Shown here: piece by piece, positions 11,489 through 22,604 of the stretch | Layout: each line of letters starts with the position of its first letter | How positions within the stretch are numbered: the stretch's first letter is position 1 | Source: Sweltsa coloradensis | Lineage: Eukaryota; Arthropoda; Insecta; Plecoptera; Chloroperlidae | Length of the DNA: 64,000 nt | Direction of reading: 5' to 3' | Assembly (NCBI GenBank): GCA_024449915.1 | Contig: JAMZAV010001284.1 | Span: forward strand, 38,501 to 102,500 | The notes under the pieces: model-generated | Told to the model about the DNA's origin: nothing | Databases searched by the model: none | The model's input: only the letters and a program-made list of their open reading frames with translations | Made by a program: the position numbers and the translations under genes

Positions 11489-12672
11489 AGTTGGGGATTA
11501 TTGTTAGAAAATGAACCAAAAATTGCACCAAAATAACAAAATAGAAAATTCCAAAACTTGAAAATTTTATGTGTTTATTTTTTATTCTTTAAAGTTTTTC
11601 ACGGAAAAAAATATTTTTTTCTTCTCAATATCCCCACCATTGATGCCTTTAACCGACAAAAATTTCAGGCTTTAATGTTCGTCCACCATCTTGTAAAAAC
11701 AAAATTTAGTATTATTTACGGCAAATAAAATGCTAGAACATTACATGAATTACGGTGCTTCACTAATATTGGCCTATTATGACAATCAATAAAGCTAGAT
11801 GCATATGGTTTGATGCAACATGGAGAAGATGCATAGACCTTTATAACTGTGTATTTGGTATTTCGATAGCTATAATATCGTGGTCTCAGTGATTTGATAA
11901 GTTTCAAGAACCCTTCCGTTAAATATTGGAAAGATCGCATTTCCTTATTAATTACCGGCAATACCATAATAAAGGTATGTGTGCCGTTTTTTCAAATGAA
12001 AATATAATATACTTGAATAGTAAGCCTTCCTAAATATTTCTACACTAACCGCATTGACTTAAAGTAAACCATTTCCGATTTAATGCACTATTTACCTATA
12101 TCGGTACCCCGGAAATAACACTTCCTTATGCCTGGTTAGCGCCGCGGGAGCTGCACCGAAACTCGGGGAATAATAAAAACGATGCTATGAAGTTCACGTT
12201 CCAGAGTTCGACCAGCGACAATGTTTTAGCCAAAGAATCAGACTAAATAGCAATGCAAATATTTTTTTGGTATTTCAACAATAAATGCATTTAAAATTGA
12301 ACTAAAGTGCGGTAAATAAATTTTTACTGTAATTTTTGACACTTTTTATTAATTTGCGACTCTTAAAATACAATATTTTGATATTTTGTTTGCAAATTCT
12401 AATAGACGTTGTTAATTCACAACTTTTAAGACCAATTTCAAGACTCTAACCCATAAAATGCCAAAGATACAGATATTTAAGTGTGTTTTAGGTCTTTTTC
12501 ACAAGTTTGCGTTAGTCTTTTGTTTTGACCAACTTCCGGTGAACTAATTTTGGCCTACTTTATACTGGAGATGTGTCATAGTGTTGAGAACATATTCTGA
12601 AATTTGTAGCCTGTTGTGCGAAAAATAAACAAACTTCTACAGTTGAAGAGCTAGCCGTTTGATAATCTTCAG
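11489..12672 (-). repeat. Right inverted arm of the foldback element
   Basis: Complement of 7313-8488. It carries the mirror copy of the 83-codon frame at 11716-11967. Its outer end reads GATAATCTTCAG and is followed directly by the duplicated target CTATAATA (12673-12680). Confidence 0.9.
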
Positions 12673-12680
12673 CTATAATA

Positions 12681-14004
12681 GGGGGCGATGATTACCGTTA
12701 TTATCCCACTCTTATCACCACGTTCAAGTCTTAAGGAGAGGTGACGAGTAAATTTTCCTCCTATCCCCAAGGATAACCGAACAAAATCTGAAACCAATGC
12801 CAACAAAAGATGTATGTTTATTGGAGGTAATGTTCGGTTTTTATCGTGAGATGTGACAAAGTGACCTAACTGACGTAATGCAAAGGAAAGCTTCACTCAC
12901 AATTTATTTCTATTTGGTTAGTCGGTAGACACTCCAGTACTGTTTTTTTGTTTGTTTTTTAATTAATATTCTTATTATTGGATTCTACTAAAAATTAACA
13001 TTTATTTATGTATTATGTAGAGAGCTAAGCTCCCATAAAAATAAAAAAACACGTCCGATTGACAAAGGATTGATGTGCGTTTTTAGAGGTTGCTCGTCAA
13101 CTAGGATGTATTATACAGAATGTTTTGGTGACCTTGGTGACCCTCCCCCCCCCCCCAACCCCCCCCCCCACCCCCCTACAGAAAAAAGTTTTAAAATTCT
13201 TTACGACACACCTCTTCCATAAAAAGGGAGAGAACAAGCAACGAATATTTTGTAATGGTAAGTTAACCCAGCACCTCCACCAAAAATATCAATGCATGGC
13301 AAATTATTTAATTTTTGTATTTTTCTTCGACAATCTGTTGATTACGAGTTTGCAGATTTAGATTCTGCCTTGATAACTGGTATCGTAATATCTTCTTTTG
13401 TAGACCAAGGATATTTACGGAAACAAATCCTAACAAACTTTGGGTCAATGCTAATAAGTGCGACCCGGGATTACTTTTCAACTAACTCGTTCGACATCCC
13501 ATCCAAACGACACAACTATTGAACTAAATTCGCCGTTTCGATTCTAAAGACCAGCCACTTAGCCGATTTCAAAACAAAATGTATACTTGAAAATCGTACT
13601 AAACCGAAGCGCGCACCGGTTTTAAAACAAATCCTAGCGCAACAAGTAAAAATGTACGTTTTTGGAAAATTAAATATTTTCAGGGGATAAGGAGCGAGTT
13701 AATTCAAAAGTAATACTGGGCCTCAATTAAGCATTGCTCCAAAGTTCGTTATGAAAAAACTCGTAATTATCCTTGGCATACTAGAAGAGATATAACGATA
13801 CCATGCAGTTAGTATGATTTAAGCATTCATCCATTAAGCATCCACTTCCACAGACTTTTAAGTGGCTTTGCTCCCTATTTTGGGTGCTCCCGTGCTCGTG
13901 CTGTTTATATATATTAATACAAAAATTGTATTTGATTATCATCATATTCACCATCATGGAAGAAGTTATTTAAACTTTAATAAATAAATTCTTATTTAGA
14001 GTCT
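12681..14004 (-). repeat. Degenerate dispersed repeat copies with the 20-bp motif; otherwise non-coding
   Basis: The part at about 13210-13360 is a clear homologue of 49780-49935 and, reversed, of 4670-4800: AACAAGC(A/G)ACGAATATTTT, the motif on the minus strand at 13266-13285 with one change (CCAGC for CCGGC), then AATCTGTTGATTA. A separate fragment at about 12815-12865 holds AATGTTCGGTTTTTATCGTG. A long C-tract with an interrupting AA lies at 13143-13177. The remaining part to 14004 has no recognised feature. Confidence 0.55.
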
Positions 14005-14012
14005 ACCCACTC

Positions 14013-14899
14013 CATGGTGGTATAAATCTTTAGGTGATTTCACTTGGGTATCCAACAATGCTATTTTTGTGGTCGCTTAATGCAAGCAGTTCAGACGGAC
14101 GCCGCCAGGATCGCGACGTGACAGATTACCATCAGAGTCGATAAAGAAGTTTCCCCGAAACTTCTTTATCGACTGGAGCCATTTTCTATTTCGTAAAGAT
14201 GGCGGTGTATGGTGTGTGTCATGGTGGTATATATCTTTAGGTGATTTCACTGCCAGAATTCTGTGGTCGCTTAATGCACGCAGTGCAGGCGGTCGCCGAC
14301 AGAATGCGCGACGTGTCAGGTGGTAGTCACGTGACATAGAACTTACAAGATGGCGGCCTAGGGGACCAATCAGATGGCTCGAATTCGGAAATTCGAATGT
14401 TCCGCCTACGGATCTGAATGCACGGCCTTCAATACAGTGCATACACACCGCCATCTCTCGAGGTATTAGAGTCGATAAAGAAGTTTGGAAAAACTTCTTT
14501 ATCGACTTTCTCGTCACGTGACTACCACCTGACACGTCGCGATCCTGGCGGATTCCGTCTGAACTGCGTGCATTAAGCGACCACAAAAATAGCATTGTTG
14601 GATACGCAAGTGAAATCACCTAAAGATATATACCACCATGGTGTGTGTACACTTTAAGCAGAGTCGATAAAGAAGTTTCCCAAACTTCTTTATCGACTCT
14701 GCTTTAATCGGTAGCGGGACGTTCGAATTTTCGAATTCGAGCCGTCTATTGCTCCTCAAGGCCGCCATCTTTTAAGTTCTAAGTCACGTGACTGGTACTC
14801 TGATACGTCGCGCATTCTGTCGGCGACCGTCTGCACTGCGTGCATAAGCGACCACAAAATTCACGGCAGTGAAATCACCTAAAGATATATATCACCATG
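14013..14899 (+). mobile_element. hAT-like foldback MITE, outer copy
   Basis: The termini read CATGGTGGTATAAATCTTTA on the left and, complemented, CATGGTGATATATATCTTTA on the right, followed by GGTGATTTCAC on both. The 8-bp target ACCCACTC is duplicated exactly (14005-14012 and 14900-14907). 8-bp duplications are characteristic of the hAT superfamily. Subterminal inverted stretches include GTGGTCGCTTAATGCA and CGCGACGT. The copy is interrupted at 14212-14648 by a second member of the family; without that it is about 458 bp. It carries a foldback palindrome around GTCGATAAAGAAGTTTC at 14132-14173 and again near 14661-14700. A frame of 180 codons across this element on the minus strand is a by-product. 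Confidence 0.92.
14220..14640 (-). mobile_element. hAT-like MITE nested inside the outer copy
   Basis: A 421-bp element beginning CATGGTGGTATATATCTTTA and ending with its exact complement. It is flanked by GTGTGTGT on both sides (14212-14219 and 14641-14648), an 8-bp target duplication. It is inserted in reverse orientation to its host copy: the arm that includes TATCCAACAATGC is on the left in the outer element and on the right here. It carries the central palindrome GTCGATAAAGAAGTTT at about 14468-14507. Two members of one family at two time points show repeated activity. Confidence 0.92.
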
Positions 14900-14907
14900 A
14901 CCCACTC

Positions 14908-15224
14908 GGTCATATAACCGATTTTCAGTGGGGGACATTAAACCAAAGCGACCAAGCCAACCCCGTAGGCCCCGACACAATCGACGAGTGAGCGATAACC
15001 AACCAAAGATCTATATTTTTCATCGAAAATATAGCAATCAGTGGTATGGACAGTGCGAACACCCGCAGATCAACGCCATAATCAACTAGGCCGATTCAGA
15101 ATAACTTTGAACTTATTAAGTGTCAATCGTTGCTAGGACGGCTCCAAAGTCACCGTTTACAAATTCCTAACCCAAGAACTGATGGATTTCAGTCCAAATC
15201 AGAAGTTTACAAACTGCATATAGC
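14908..15224. other. Non-coding DNA, no feature recognised
   Basis: Unique sequence between the MITE and a tRNA-like segment. No coding frame or repeat match seen. Confidence 0.45.
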
Positions 15225-15292
15225 GGGGATCGAACCCTGGACATTCTGCTTCTTGCTTACCAGAAGACTAATGAGCCAGTGTAATGATCGAT
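15225..15292 (-). repeat. tRNA-like segment (SINE head or tRNA pseudogene)
   Basis: The minus strand reads TGGCTCATTAGTCTTCTGGT (A-box region), and about 32 nt later CAGGGTTCGATCCCCGC, a strong B box within a T-arm-like stem. Spacing fits a tRNA-derived promoter. No complete acceptor stem was found, so a functional tRNA gene is unlikely. The family differs from the main SINE of this window. Confidence 0.5.
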
Positions 15293-15355
15293 ATGATCCC
15301 GACACGTTTACAAATAATAAACACAAATTTTCTAATCGTAAACAATACCCATGTT

Positions 15356-15475
15356 TAGACACACGCGCACACACACATACGCATACTCACATTCACATTC
15401 ACTTTGACACACACACACACTAACATTTCCAATCGCACTGCACCCCTACACTCACATCATACACCCACATTCACA
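15356..15475. repeat. (AC)n-rich simple sequence
   Basis: Imperfect CACACA runs with CATTCA and CATACG variants, densest at 15360-15420. Confidence 0.75.
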
Positions 15476-15594
15476 CGTCACAAACACAATCATATGTCAA
15501 GCAGTAAGTTTACAGGGCCTTTCTTATTGTGTGAACTGTATTTTATTATTTTGTAGCCCTACTACTTTTTTATATATTCCATGATTGTAATTTA

Positions 15595-15652
15595 GACTTG
15601 AGATATATTACATCACACTTGTGGGGTACAACCCTGTTGATGATTAAAAATA

Positions 15653-15690
<38 letters not shown>
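15595..15690 (+). repeat. 3' tail of a non-LTR retroposon (family A) ending in (AAT)n
   Basis: ACATCACACTTGTGGGGTAC, then CCTGTTGATGATTAAAAATA, running directly into (AAT)n at 15653-15690. It matches 1375-1452. The (AAT)n then meets the poly(T) of the minus-strand LINE at 15691, so the two elements are tail to tail. Confidence 0.5.
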
Positions 15691-15691
<1 letters not shown>

Positions 15692-16690
15692 TTTTTTTTT
15701 TTTTTTTTTTTCAATTTATTTATAACATCATGTACAAAATGGAATAAGCTTCTTTCCACAAAGCCTTATGAAAAGGCTTGTCTGTGGTTTAAATAAATAC
15801 AAAAATACATGAAATATCTGCGATAAGTGTGAGTTATTACAATAACATATACATAAAAACTTACTAGGAACTCCATAAATGATTAAATAAAATAATAAGC
15901 AACAAGAAAATAACAAACGTCAAGAATGAACAATACAATAATACTCAATTTAACTGAACTCAAACAATTATAAAATGTTGCGCCATGGTAGGGTAGTGGT
16001 CAGCAACTGACGTCATCTATGCGCATAGTTTCAAGATAATGACCTTTAATTTCTGATTTTATGGCTGATATTTTATCTAAATTTCGTAGATGAACGGGAA
16101 GGCTATTAAATATTGCAGGTGTTAAGTAAAAAATTGTTCTTTTTCCATATTTGTTGTTAAACTGTGGTAAAATGTAATTTCCTCTTGTTCTCCACCTCGT
16201 GACCCCCCTACCATCGTACGGAACATTATACATTCTATTAAAGTAAAATTTTAAAATGAATTTATACATGTACAGGTATGATAAAGGTAGTACATTACAA
16301 AATTTAAACTTCATGGCTATACTATTGTAGTTCACATTGTTTTGTAAAAAGCATGGTGTAATTGTTTTAATCATTGCATTTGAAGGTTTGATATTAAATT
16401 CACGTGAGAGAGCGAAGCAGAGCCCCAGGCCAACAAACCATATGAAATAATAGATTCAGCTATAGCAATGTACACAGACCGTAAAAGTTTGAAAGGTAAC
16501 ACCATTTTTAACTTAAATAACTGAAATGCACAAGATCTTAGGCGTTTACACAAGGATACAATGTGAGGCCTCCATGACAAAAATCTATCAATTGTGATAC
16601 CTAAATACACGTGACTATCAACACTCTCAATAAATACATCACAGTTTAAACAGTTATTTCCATCTACCATACCATGTAGGCACTCATAAG
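15691..16690 (-). mobile_element. 5'-truncated non-LTR retrotransposon
   Basis: On the minus strand the element ends in a poly(A) (the T-run at 15691-15711), preceded by about 290 bp of 3' untranslated DNA and by reverse-transcriptase coding sequence at 16000-16670. Its truncated 5' end is at the hairpin 16662-16713. (AAT)n lies on both sides (15653-15690 and 16738-16806), so the element seems to have inserted into, and split, one trinucleotide tract. Motif style suggests the CR1/Jockey part of the non-LTR tree; this is not decisive. Confidence 0.8.
16000..16670 (-). pseudogene. Non-LTR reverse transcriptase, C-terminal part, frameshifted
   Basis: The first frame (16670-16371) contains VYLGITIDRFLSWRPHI, the conserved segment after the RT catalytic core, then SVYIAIAESIISYGLLAWG. 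The second (16374-16000) contains LPLSYLYMYKFIL, GKRTIFYLTPAIFNSLP and a following basic tail, the usual end of ORF2 in such elements. The frames overlap at ATGA, consistent with a one-base shift. The endonuclease and the catalytic YxDD box are absent because of 5' truncation. Confidence 0.85.
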
Positions 16691-16713
16691 AGTGCCTACA
16701 TGGTATGGTAGAT
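16662..16713. repeat. Near-perfect hairpin at the LINE 5' junction
   Basis: A 24-bp arm (16662-16685) is followed by a 4-nt loop ATAA and the exact 24-bp complement (16690-16713). One arm is LINE coding sequence, the other an inverted copy of it. Snap-back synthesis at the end of target-primed reverse transcription is a plausible origin. Confidence 0.95.
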
Positions 16714-16733
16714 ATAATAATATAAATAATATA

Positions 16734-16806
<73 letters not shown>
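16714..16806. repeat. (AAT)n microsatellite
   Basis: An imperfect ATAATATAAATAATATAATA lead-in is followed by about 23 uninterrupted AAT units. The frames predicted across it (poly-Ile, poly-Tyr) are artefacts. Confidence 0.97.
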
Positions 16807-16809
<3 letters not shown>

Positions 16810-16869
16810 TGAGTCTAAAAAATATTTTAATAATAGTGAACAATATCTCACTACATATTGAAATGTAGA

Positions 16870-17275
16870 GAATACGCATGTACTCAAAGCTGAATCACGT
16901 GAGTGGTATTCGGATATTATTTGCGCGAGCTTGTCCTATCTCTCATTGAATCACCGTCTTTGTGCGACGCCTGGCAATACCTTGCAGGTTATCAGTTGCT
17001 CTCCCACTCTTCCGACGTGTATCTGACGATAGCTCGGTGCGCCCTTTCTTTGTTTACGTCAACCTACTTTTATCATCTCGAGTCGGAAGCAAATCAAATG
17101 AAGTCAGCCTCCAGCAGCAACACGATGTGACGTCATCGTCAATCGATGATAACTCGATGAGAGATCGACTGACAGGCGACGAGCGACTTCGAAACTCAAA
17201 GCAATTGTGAAACTCAACTCGCGTACAAGAGGAAATTGGGTCTCGATTAATAAATAGTACAACACGTATTACATA
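16870..17275 (+). other. GC-richer single-copy stretch, possible exon or regulatory DNA
   Basis: This 400-bp patch has more CpG and less simple sequence than its surroundings. It holds a CRE-like TGACGTCA at 17128-17135 and two overlapping frames of 75 and 82 codons with no recognised domain. It could be a 5' exon or a regulatory region of a host gene. The sequence alone does not settle this. Confidence 0.2.
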
Positions 17276-19254
17276 ATATATTCATAATATAATCATAGCG
17301 AATGAAAAATAACATGATATAACTAGATTTCAATCTGTTACAGCTGACACATTTCGCACACGTTATATCGTGGAATGATATTAAGTTTACCATATTTCAA
17401 AATGTTTTCCTTGGCTATTTAAACAAATATTGTGAAGATCGTCATTGAATATCTTGTAATCCTGATCAAATTTTAAATATCTGAACGAATCGATCTTCAA
17501 TAACCGGTAGTAAGTAAATGTAATATTGAGTTGATAATTTGTTGGTTTTGTTTTGTTTTGTTTGTTAAGAGTGAGATTGTTGTTAAATCATGAAGTTTGA
17601 GAGTAGGCCTACTATTACAATATCATCTGAATGAAGTCACCTAAATTATTTTAGAGTAAAAATGACCGTTTAAAAAGCGCTTTCTCCCCAAATCCAGCGA
17701 ATTTCACATACATTCCGGGACATTTTATAAACTCATTTTTATCCAAAAATGTATTACTTGCAGAAGTTGTAAATGCACAAGTGTCTTAAATCATTAATTT
17801 TGACACTTTTTTTGGATTTGACAAAAGTTGTTAATCGTTTCTGTTGTGGAATTTATTGATGGTCAGTTAGATAGTCATTTAAAAAAGCCTACAAAAATTG
17901 GTCTGGAGGAGACATCAGCATATCCGTTTTTAAAGGCTTTGAGTAGCAATTTTTGGATAAAAAAAGTGCTCTAAAATGAACCATTTAATTCCGCTTTAAA
18001 ACTATTAAATCGCTTATCACATCTTTACACTTAAAAAGTTCAAAACATAAAAAGTTGCGAAGTGTGAGTGAGTGAAACAGATACTTAAACAAACACAAAA
18101 TGTTTTTATTGTGGGGGGAGGGGAATAAATTTTCACGATCCTACTAGGTTTTAAATTTACTTGACATAGCTAATTGAAAAATTTAATTTTGATCAAAGAT
18201 TTTTTATGGTTTCAAAAACACATATCTTTCACCACAAATAAAACAGAAAAAAGGTTCTTGATAATATAAGTGTATAGTAAGATTTGTTTCGTTGTCCGCT
18301 TCAAAACTCGCATTTATATCATCTGAGAAAAGAAATCATGCATCAGATGTTATTTCAGAAAAAACTATTTTCCCTGTCACTTCGTTAATTGTGAGATAAA
18401 GATGCTGTGTGTTTAGTTGAAAAAATATTTAAGAATCGTTGGTAAAAATTTAATTCCTAGCTTCGCTAGTGTCTCCATTTATTTTAAAATCATGGATGAT
18501 TGTGAAGTATTTGAAGGTTATGTCCTGCCATTTTTTGTTTTTAGGAGTGCTGATTTATATAAGACACTCTTTTATTCGATTTACTCTTCAGCTACATACA
18601 TTTCATATTCATTTACTTTTAAAACACCAGTTTGAGAGCGATACTTAACAGTTTTGAAGCCTGGTTTGTCCAAGTTTATCATTTATGTCACTAGATGTTG
18701 ATCTTTAGAATATTAACTTGTATTTATTGTTTGTATGTAAAGCAGTATCATGTTCAACATATTAAATCTTGTTGTGAACCGCAGATCCCATTGTTTATAC
18801 ATATAGTAACACTTTGCACATTGCGTGTCCTCTTTTGTTTAAAATATCATTTGGAGACAATCGAAGCGCTGGCCCGAATAACGTTTAAGTTACATTTCCA
18901 CATAAGTCGTCAGAAATGTCTAGAACAGTATTCAGACGTCTTCATATGATAACAATAGTCGTTGAGTTAAGGCGAGTGCACATTAATGTGAGTCTCGAGG
19001 TTTTGGTGGAGGCGCCGGGTCTGAGAAGGGTGTAAACTGTAAAGCATAAACAAGAGAAATACGTCAATAGGTTGTTCCAACCAAGCCAAGTTAAACACAG
19101 GTATTATACTGAAGTGTTGAAAAATTACCTGTAGGTGACACCACACTGTTAGCTGTGTTATACATACATTATTCCGTAGAAAAAATATAGTTGTAAAAAA
19201 AGGACTTTCAACGTTATTAGGCCCAGCGCTTCAATTAATATTGCCAAGTATTAA
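17276..19254. other. AT-rich non-coding DNA
   Basis: No gene or repeat was recognised, apart from one copy of TTTTGGTGGAGGCGCCGGGT at 19001-19020. Confidence 0.5.
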
Positions 19255-19420
19255 CATTATTATAATTATTATTTATTTATTATTATTTATTTCGAAATTA
19301 TACAAATAATCGTAAATTAAGCTGCACAACTCCATAGAAAGTTAGAAAAGGGCCATAAGGCCCCAGTCACAAAGTGTCTAACTTACTATGCCTAAGTTAT
19401 ACCTCTTAATTATCACATTA
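19255..19420 (-). repeat. Probable 3' end of a non-LTR retroposon
   Basis: Read on the minus strand, GC-richer sequence containing GGGGCCTTATGGCCC runs into AATAAATAATAATAAATAAAT, a typical A-rich tail. No coding part is left. Confidence 0.35.
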
Positions 19421-21154
19421 TAAAATAAAATAAATAAATCATGGCTGAACAGGACTAACTGAGTGTTGAGGCGCGATCTAAGTTAAGCCATGGCTTTCTC
19501 AGCACGGGGGGGGGGTAAATCAATTGTTGATAGGACTGTTAAATTATGGATCGAATTCAGCTTTCGACATCGGACCTCGTAGGATATTGGCTCGTGCAAA
19601 CACAGCTTCATTGAATCTGTTATGAGTTATCTGCGACATCATCCAGACAACAAACAAACCAAAGACCAACACAAAACAAAGATTGAGGATGACGTTTGTG
19701 TCTTTTCTAAACGCCCAACCTTTGATGTAATGTAATTGTGATAAAATAGATGTTAAACTTTGACTTTGTGTTCTTCTATTTGTCAGAAGAGTTTAATTTG
19801 TCACGTATGCTTCAGTAAATAGAACAGAGCGTGGCAACTGACCTAACTGTAGTCAATACAGGGTCGCATTACAAACAAACTTCATTGTAGTTTAACCTCA
19901 TTCTGTCTTCCAACCCAATTTGTGAGTTTCAAGTAGCCTCATTATCTGTGATTGTCTAACTTGGCATTGTTAGTTGAGCAGAGCGTAAATCTGAACGAAC
20001 GAGGTGAGAGGCAACGTAACAGTCATTGCAGTAAGAATAAGCCTGTTCGTTAATGATGATAGCATAATTAAAGTGCAGAGCGATTCCTCTGTTGACGCAG
20101 GCAATCAGGAGGAGTCACTGGGAACTCACTGAGGCGTCCCTGTGATAATTAGTTTGGAAGTGTAATAAGTAATAACCGACGTAAGGCGTTGAGGGGGCGG
20201 GGGGAATGTACTCACGAATGTAATGGCTTGCAATTATTATCAAACATCACAGCAGTTCTGCTAAACTAATTACTAGCCCCGCCATCTGGGATGGAGGCTG
20301 CACGTGCTAAGAAAGACGGATGTTGGATATATGCCTCAACTAAGATCGGCCTGCCTGCCTGCGTTACAACAGAAACGTTTTCAATTTAAGCCTGGGGTTT
20401 TGTTATATTATTCGTACAACTATATAAGACAAATTCAAAATCATAGGTTATGAGATTATTTTACTACCATTATGGTTGCGAATATCATACATGCGGGTGG
20501 AGAAAGATGATATTATGTTCTTGTAAAATAACGCTCTCTTGGTTTTGAGAGGTACACCATTTTGTAATTTTACCGAATTAGCTACAAAATGATTTGTTTT
20601 ATGTGTAATCTCTACACTTAAATTATACTTTGTATGGAGATACGAGTTCGAGATAATATGTACCTAATTCCTACTAAGATGGTGCGTTCCATATAAATTG
20701 TTGCGTGCGCCATCGCGGCTCCTTATTTCTATTTGAAATGTTTTATTAACGTCAGAACTGAATGTGTGTGATTATGAATGTATTTCTTTATATTCCTATC
20801 GTAATATTTGTGAAATTGCAGGATGGAAAAAGTACGAATAAAATATAGTCGAATGTAAACGCCAGCATACACAACATTCCTTTCAGTCTTTATATACTGA
20901 ACGATTCGCATCTGACTTTGAATAAGGCGCGAAATTATAACTAAAGAAGTAATTTAAAAATGAGTTACATATTTTCACCATCTATACATTGAGTAACCGT
21001 CGTAAGTGTTGCCACGTATTGCGTAGGCCTACGTAAGGTAAACTTCAGGGTAGCTGGTACCAGGACACTTAGTTTAATTTTTTTGGTCTCAAGACATTTT
21101 CATCTAAGTTCTAGTCATTTCGTCTACAGACATTTCGTCTAACAACCATCTTTG
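19421..21154. other. Non-coding DNA, with the left side of a TCGTCTA-rich repeat at its end
   Basis: No gene recognised. From about 21080 short motifs TTCGTCTA recur (TTTCGTCTACAGACATTTCG, then TCTAACAACC). The same motif style resumes at 28030-28090 beyond the nested insertions and, complemented, at 29330-29470. They are probably parts of one older repeat that received the insertions. Confidence 0.4.
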
Positions 21155-21427
21155 GTCTAATCCATGGTGGTAGGTATATACTAGGAAACTTCGCAAACGC
21201 TTTTTCAGGCGCGTTGTTGGATGAGCGTAATTTTTTTTAAACGAATAAAAGCGTAAAATAGAGAACTGTCCTTTTTCACCAAATTTGAATATGTCCTTAC
21301 TAATAACCTCAAATACCGACCAGTAAAGTTTTTTATGCTTCCGGCTTTTATTATCGCTAACTGTGAGCGAGGAAAAATTTGAACCGGGCTTCGCGCCGGA
21401 AAACGGCCATGCGCCATTGCAGGTGGG

Positions 21428-21512
21428 CGTGACGTCATCGTGAGGTTCGCCGAGGCGGCGAGCTGACAGTTCTGCCAATCAGCTTCCCTTCCTCACCTCA
21501 CGATGACGTCAC
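21428..21512. repeat. Inverted repeat with CRE-like palindromes
   Basis: GTGACGTCATCGTGAGG at 21428-21444 faces CCTCACGATGACGTCAC at 21496-21512, a 17-bp inverted repeat. Each arm contains TGACGTCA, the palindrome bound by CREB/ATF proteins. The stretch 21300-21540 is GC-richer than the Helitron-like DNA around it and may be cargo captured by an element. Confidence 0.75.
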
Positions 21513-22009
21513 AACCAAACGAGCGCGGACTTAAGTCTTTGTCCGGGAATTCAAACCTCAGGAACTTTGAACATGCATAGAATCCACAGATTTTATTTTT
21601 TATAGTTTATTTTAATTGCAATGTTTTTTTTAAATTGAATATTACAAATTACTAAATACGTGTAAGATATAATTGAAACCAAGGACAGTTCCCTATTGCG
21701 ATTTTCATGAGAAATTATTTTTCGATTGTGCTTAAACTTTATACCAATATATTAATTCAAAAAATTAAGGTTCAGTATAAAAATCGTTACTAGGAAGCTT
21801 TGCAAACGCTTTTTCAGGTGCGTTGTTGGATAAGCGTATGTTTTTATTAACGAAAAAAGCGTAAAATTGTGATTTTCAGGCGAATTTTTTTTACGATTGC
21901 ACTCAAATTTCACACACATATATAAATTCAAAAAATTAATGTTCTTTGAAAATATCATTACAATCGGATAAAGCATGTAGGTGTTATAAGTCGAAGAATG
22001 TTTTAAAAA

Positions 22010-22507
22010 CTAGGAAAACGCTAAAGTCCCACCGCGTTGATGGATGAGCTTTTTATAGTTTTTAGTTTGCGTGGCATATCTTTACTTTTGCAAGTGCTTT
22101 GTTTTGTTGCCTACGCATTGTAGGTGATTGTTGTCAAGTTTCTATTGTTTCTTGTCAATTGGTATTATTTACCGTAAAAAACTTATATTAAAAGCTTTAT
22201 TTCTATGGATTCTGGCTAACTTTTTCAACTTTTTCTTTCAAAAGGTACTACATCACCATAACCTTAATGTCCATGTATAATATGAACGTTGTTGCCCCAC
22301 CCGTTTGGTCAGAATTGGCCCAAATGTCACGAAAATATCGCACTAAAAATCGAAAAAAATCGTAAAAGTACGATATTCATGAGAAATATTTCTTCGATTG
22401 TACCCAAAAACAATACACCTCTAAGTTCAGAGAAAACGAAGGTCGTGTCAAATTTTCATCAAGATCGCATATGCCGTTTGCCCGGTAGAGAGCGAACAAA
22501 CAGACGG

Positions 22508-22545
<38 letters not shown>

Positions 22546-22604
22546 ACCCGAGCTAAATTTTTTGGGGGGTCAGTGAAATTGAAGTCTTCGCTTCGCTCAT
22601 CCAA
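22010..22604 (-). mobile_element. Helitron-like copy, variant interior
   Basis: The minus-strand 3' end is CTAGG at 22010 (complement of CCTAG), followed inward by AAAACGCTAAAGTCCCACCG and TTGATGGATGAGC. The 5' end TTGGATGAGCGAAGCGAAG is at 22604. The interior 22190-22330 matches 31187-31325 and not the ordinary 160-bp unit, so this copy represents a different subfamily. An A-tract of 37 bp lies at 22508-22544, and next to it GTTTGTTCGCTCTCTACC (minus strand) resembles the divergent copy at 48138. Confidence 0.7.
22508..22544. repeat. Poly(A) tract
   Basis: Thirty-seven consecutive A bases. Confidence 0.98.

Larger units (their letters stand above)
7313..12672. mobile_element. Foldback DNA transposon, 5.36 kb, with 8-bp target duplication
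   Basis: Two inverted arms of about 1.18 kb (7313-8488 and 11489-12672) flank a 3-kb loop. The arms look nearly identical by eye: the shared blocks include the 83-codon frame at 8011-8262 and its mirror at 11716-11967. The outermost bases read TTAGAAGATTATCA on the left and, complemented, CTGAAGATTATCA on the right. CTATAATA stands directly outside each end (7305-7312 and 12673-12680), a perfect 8-bp duplication, which suggests mobilisation by an hAT-type transposase. The loop holds a decayed piggyBac-type transposase end and a SINE. piggyBac normally duplicates TTAA, so the loop gene is probably a passenger and not the original driver. Confidence 0.85.

Noticed and set aside
14077..14619. 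180-codon minus-strand frame, the longest in the window
   Set aside because: It runs through two nested MITE copies and their inverted repeats, with no domain. It is open by chance in GC-richer DNA.
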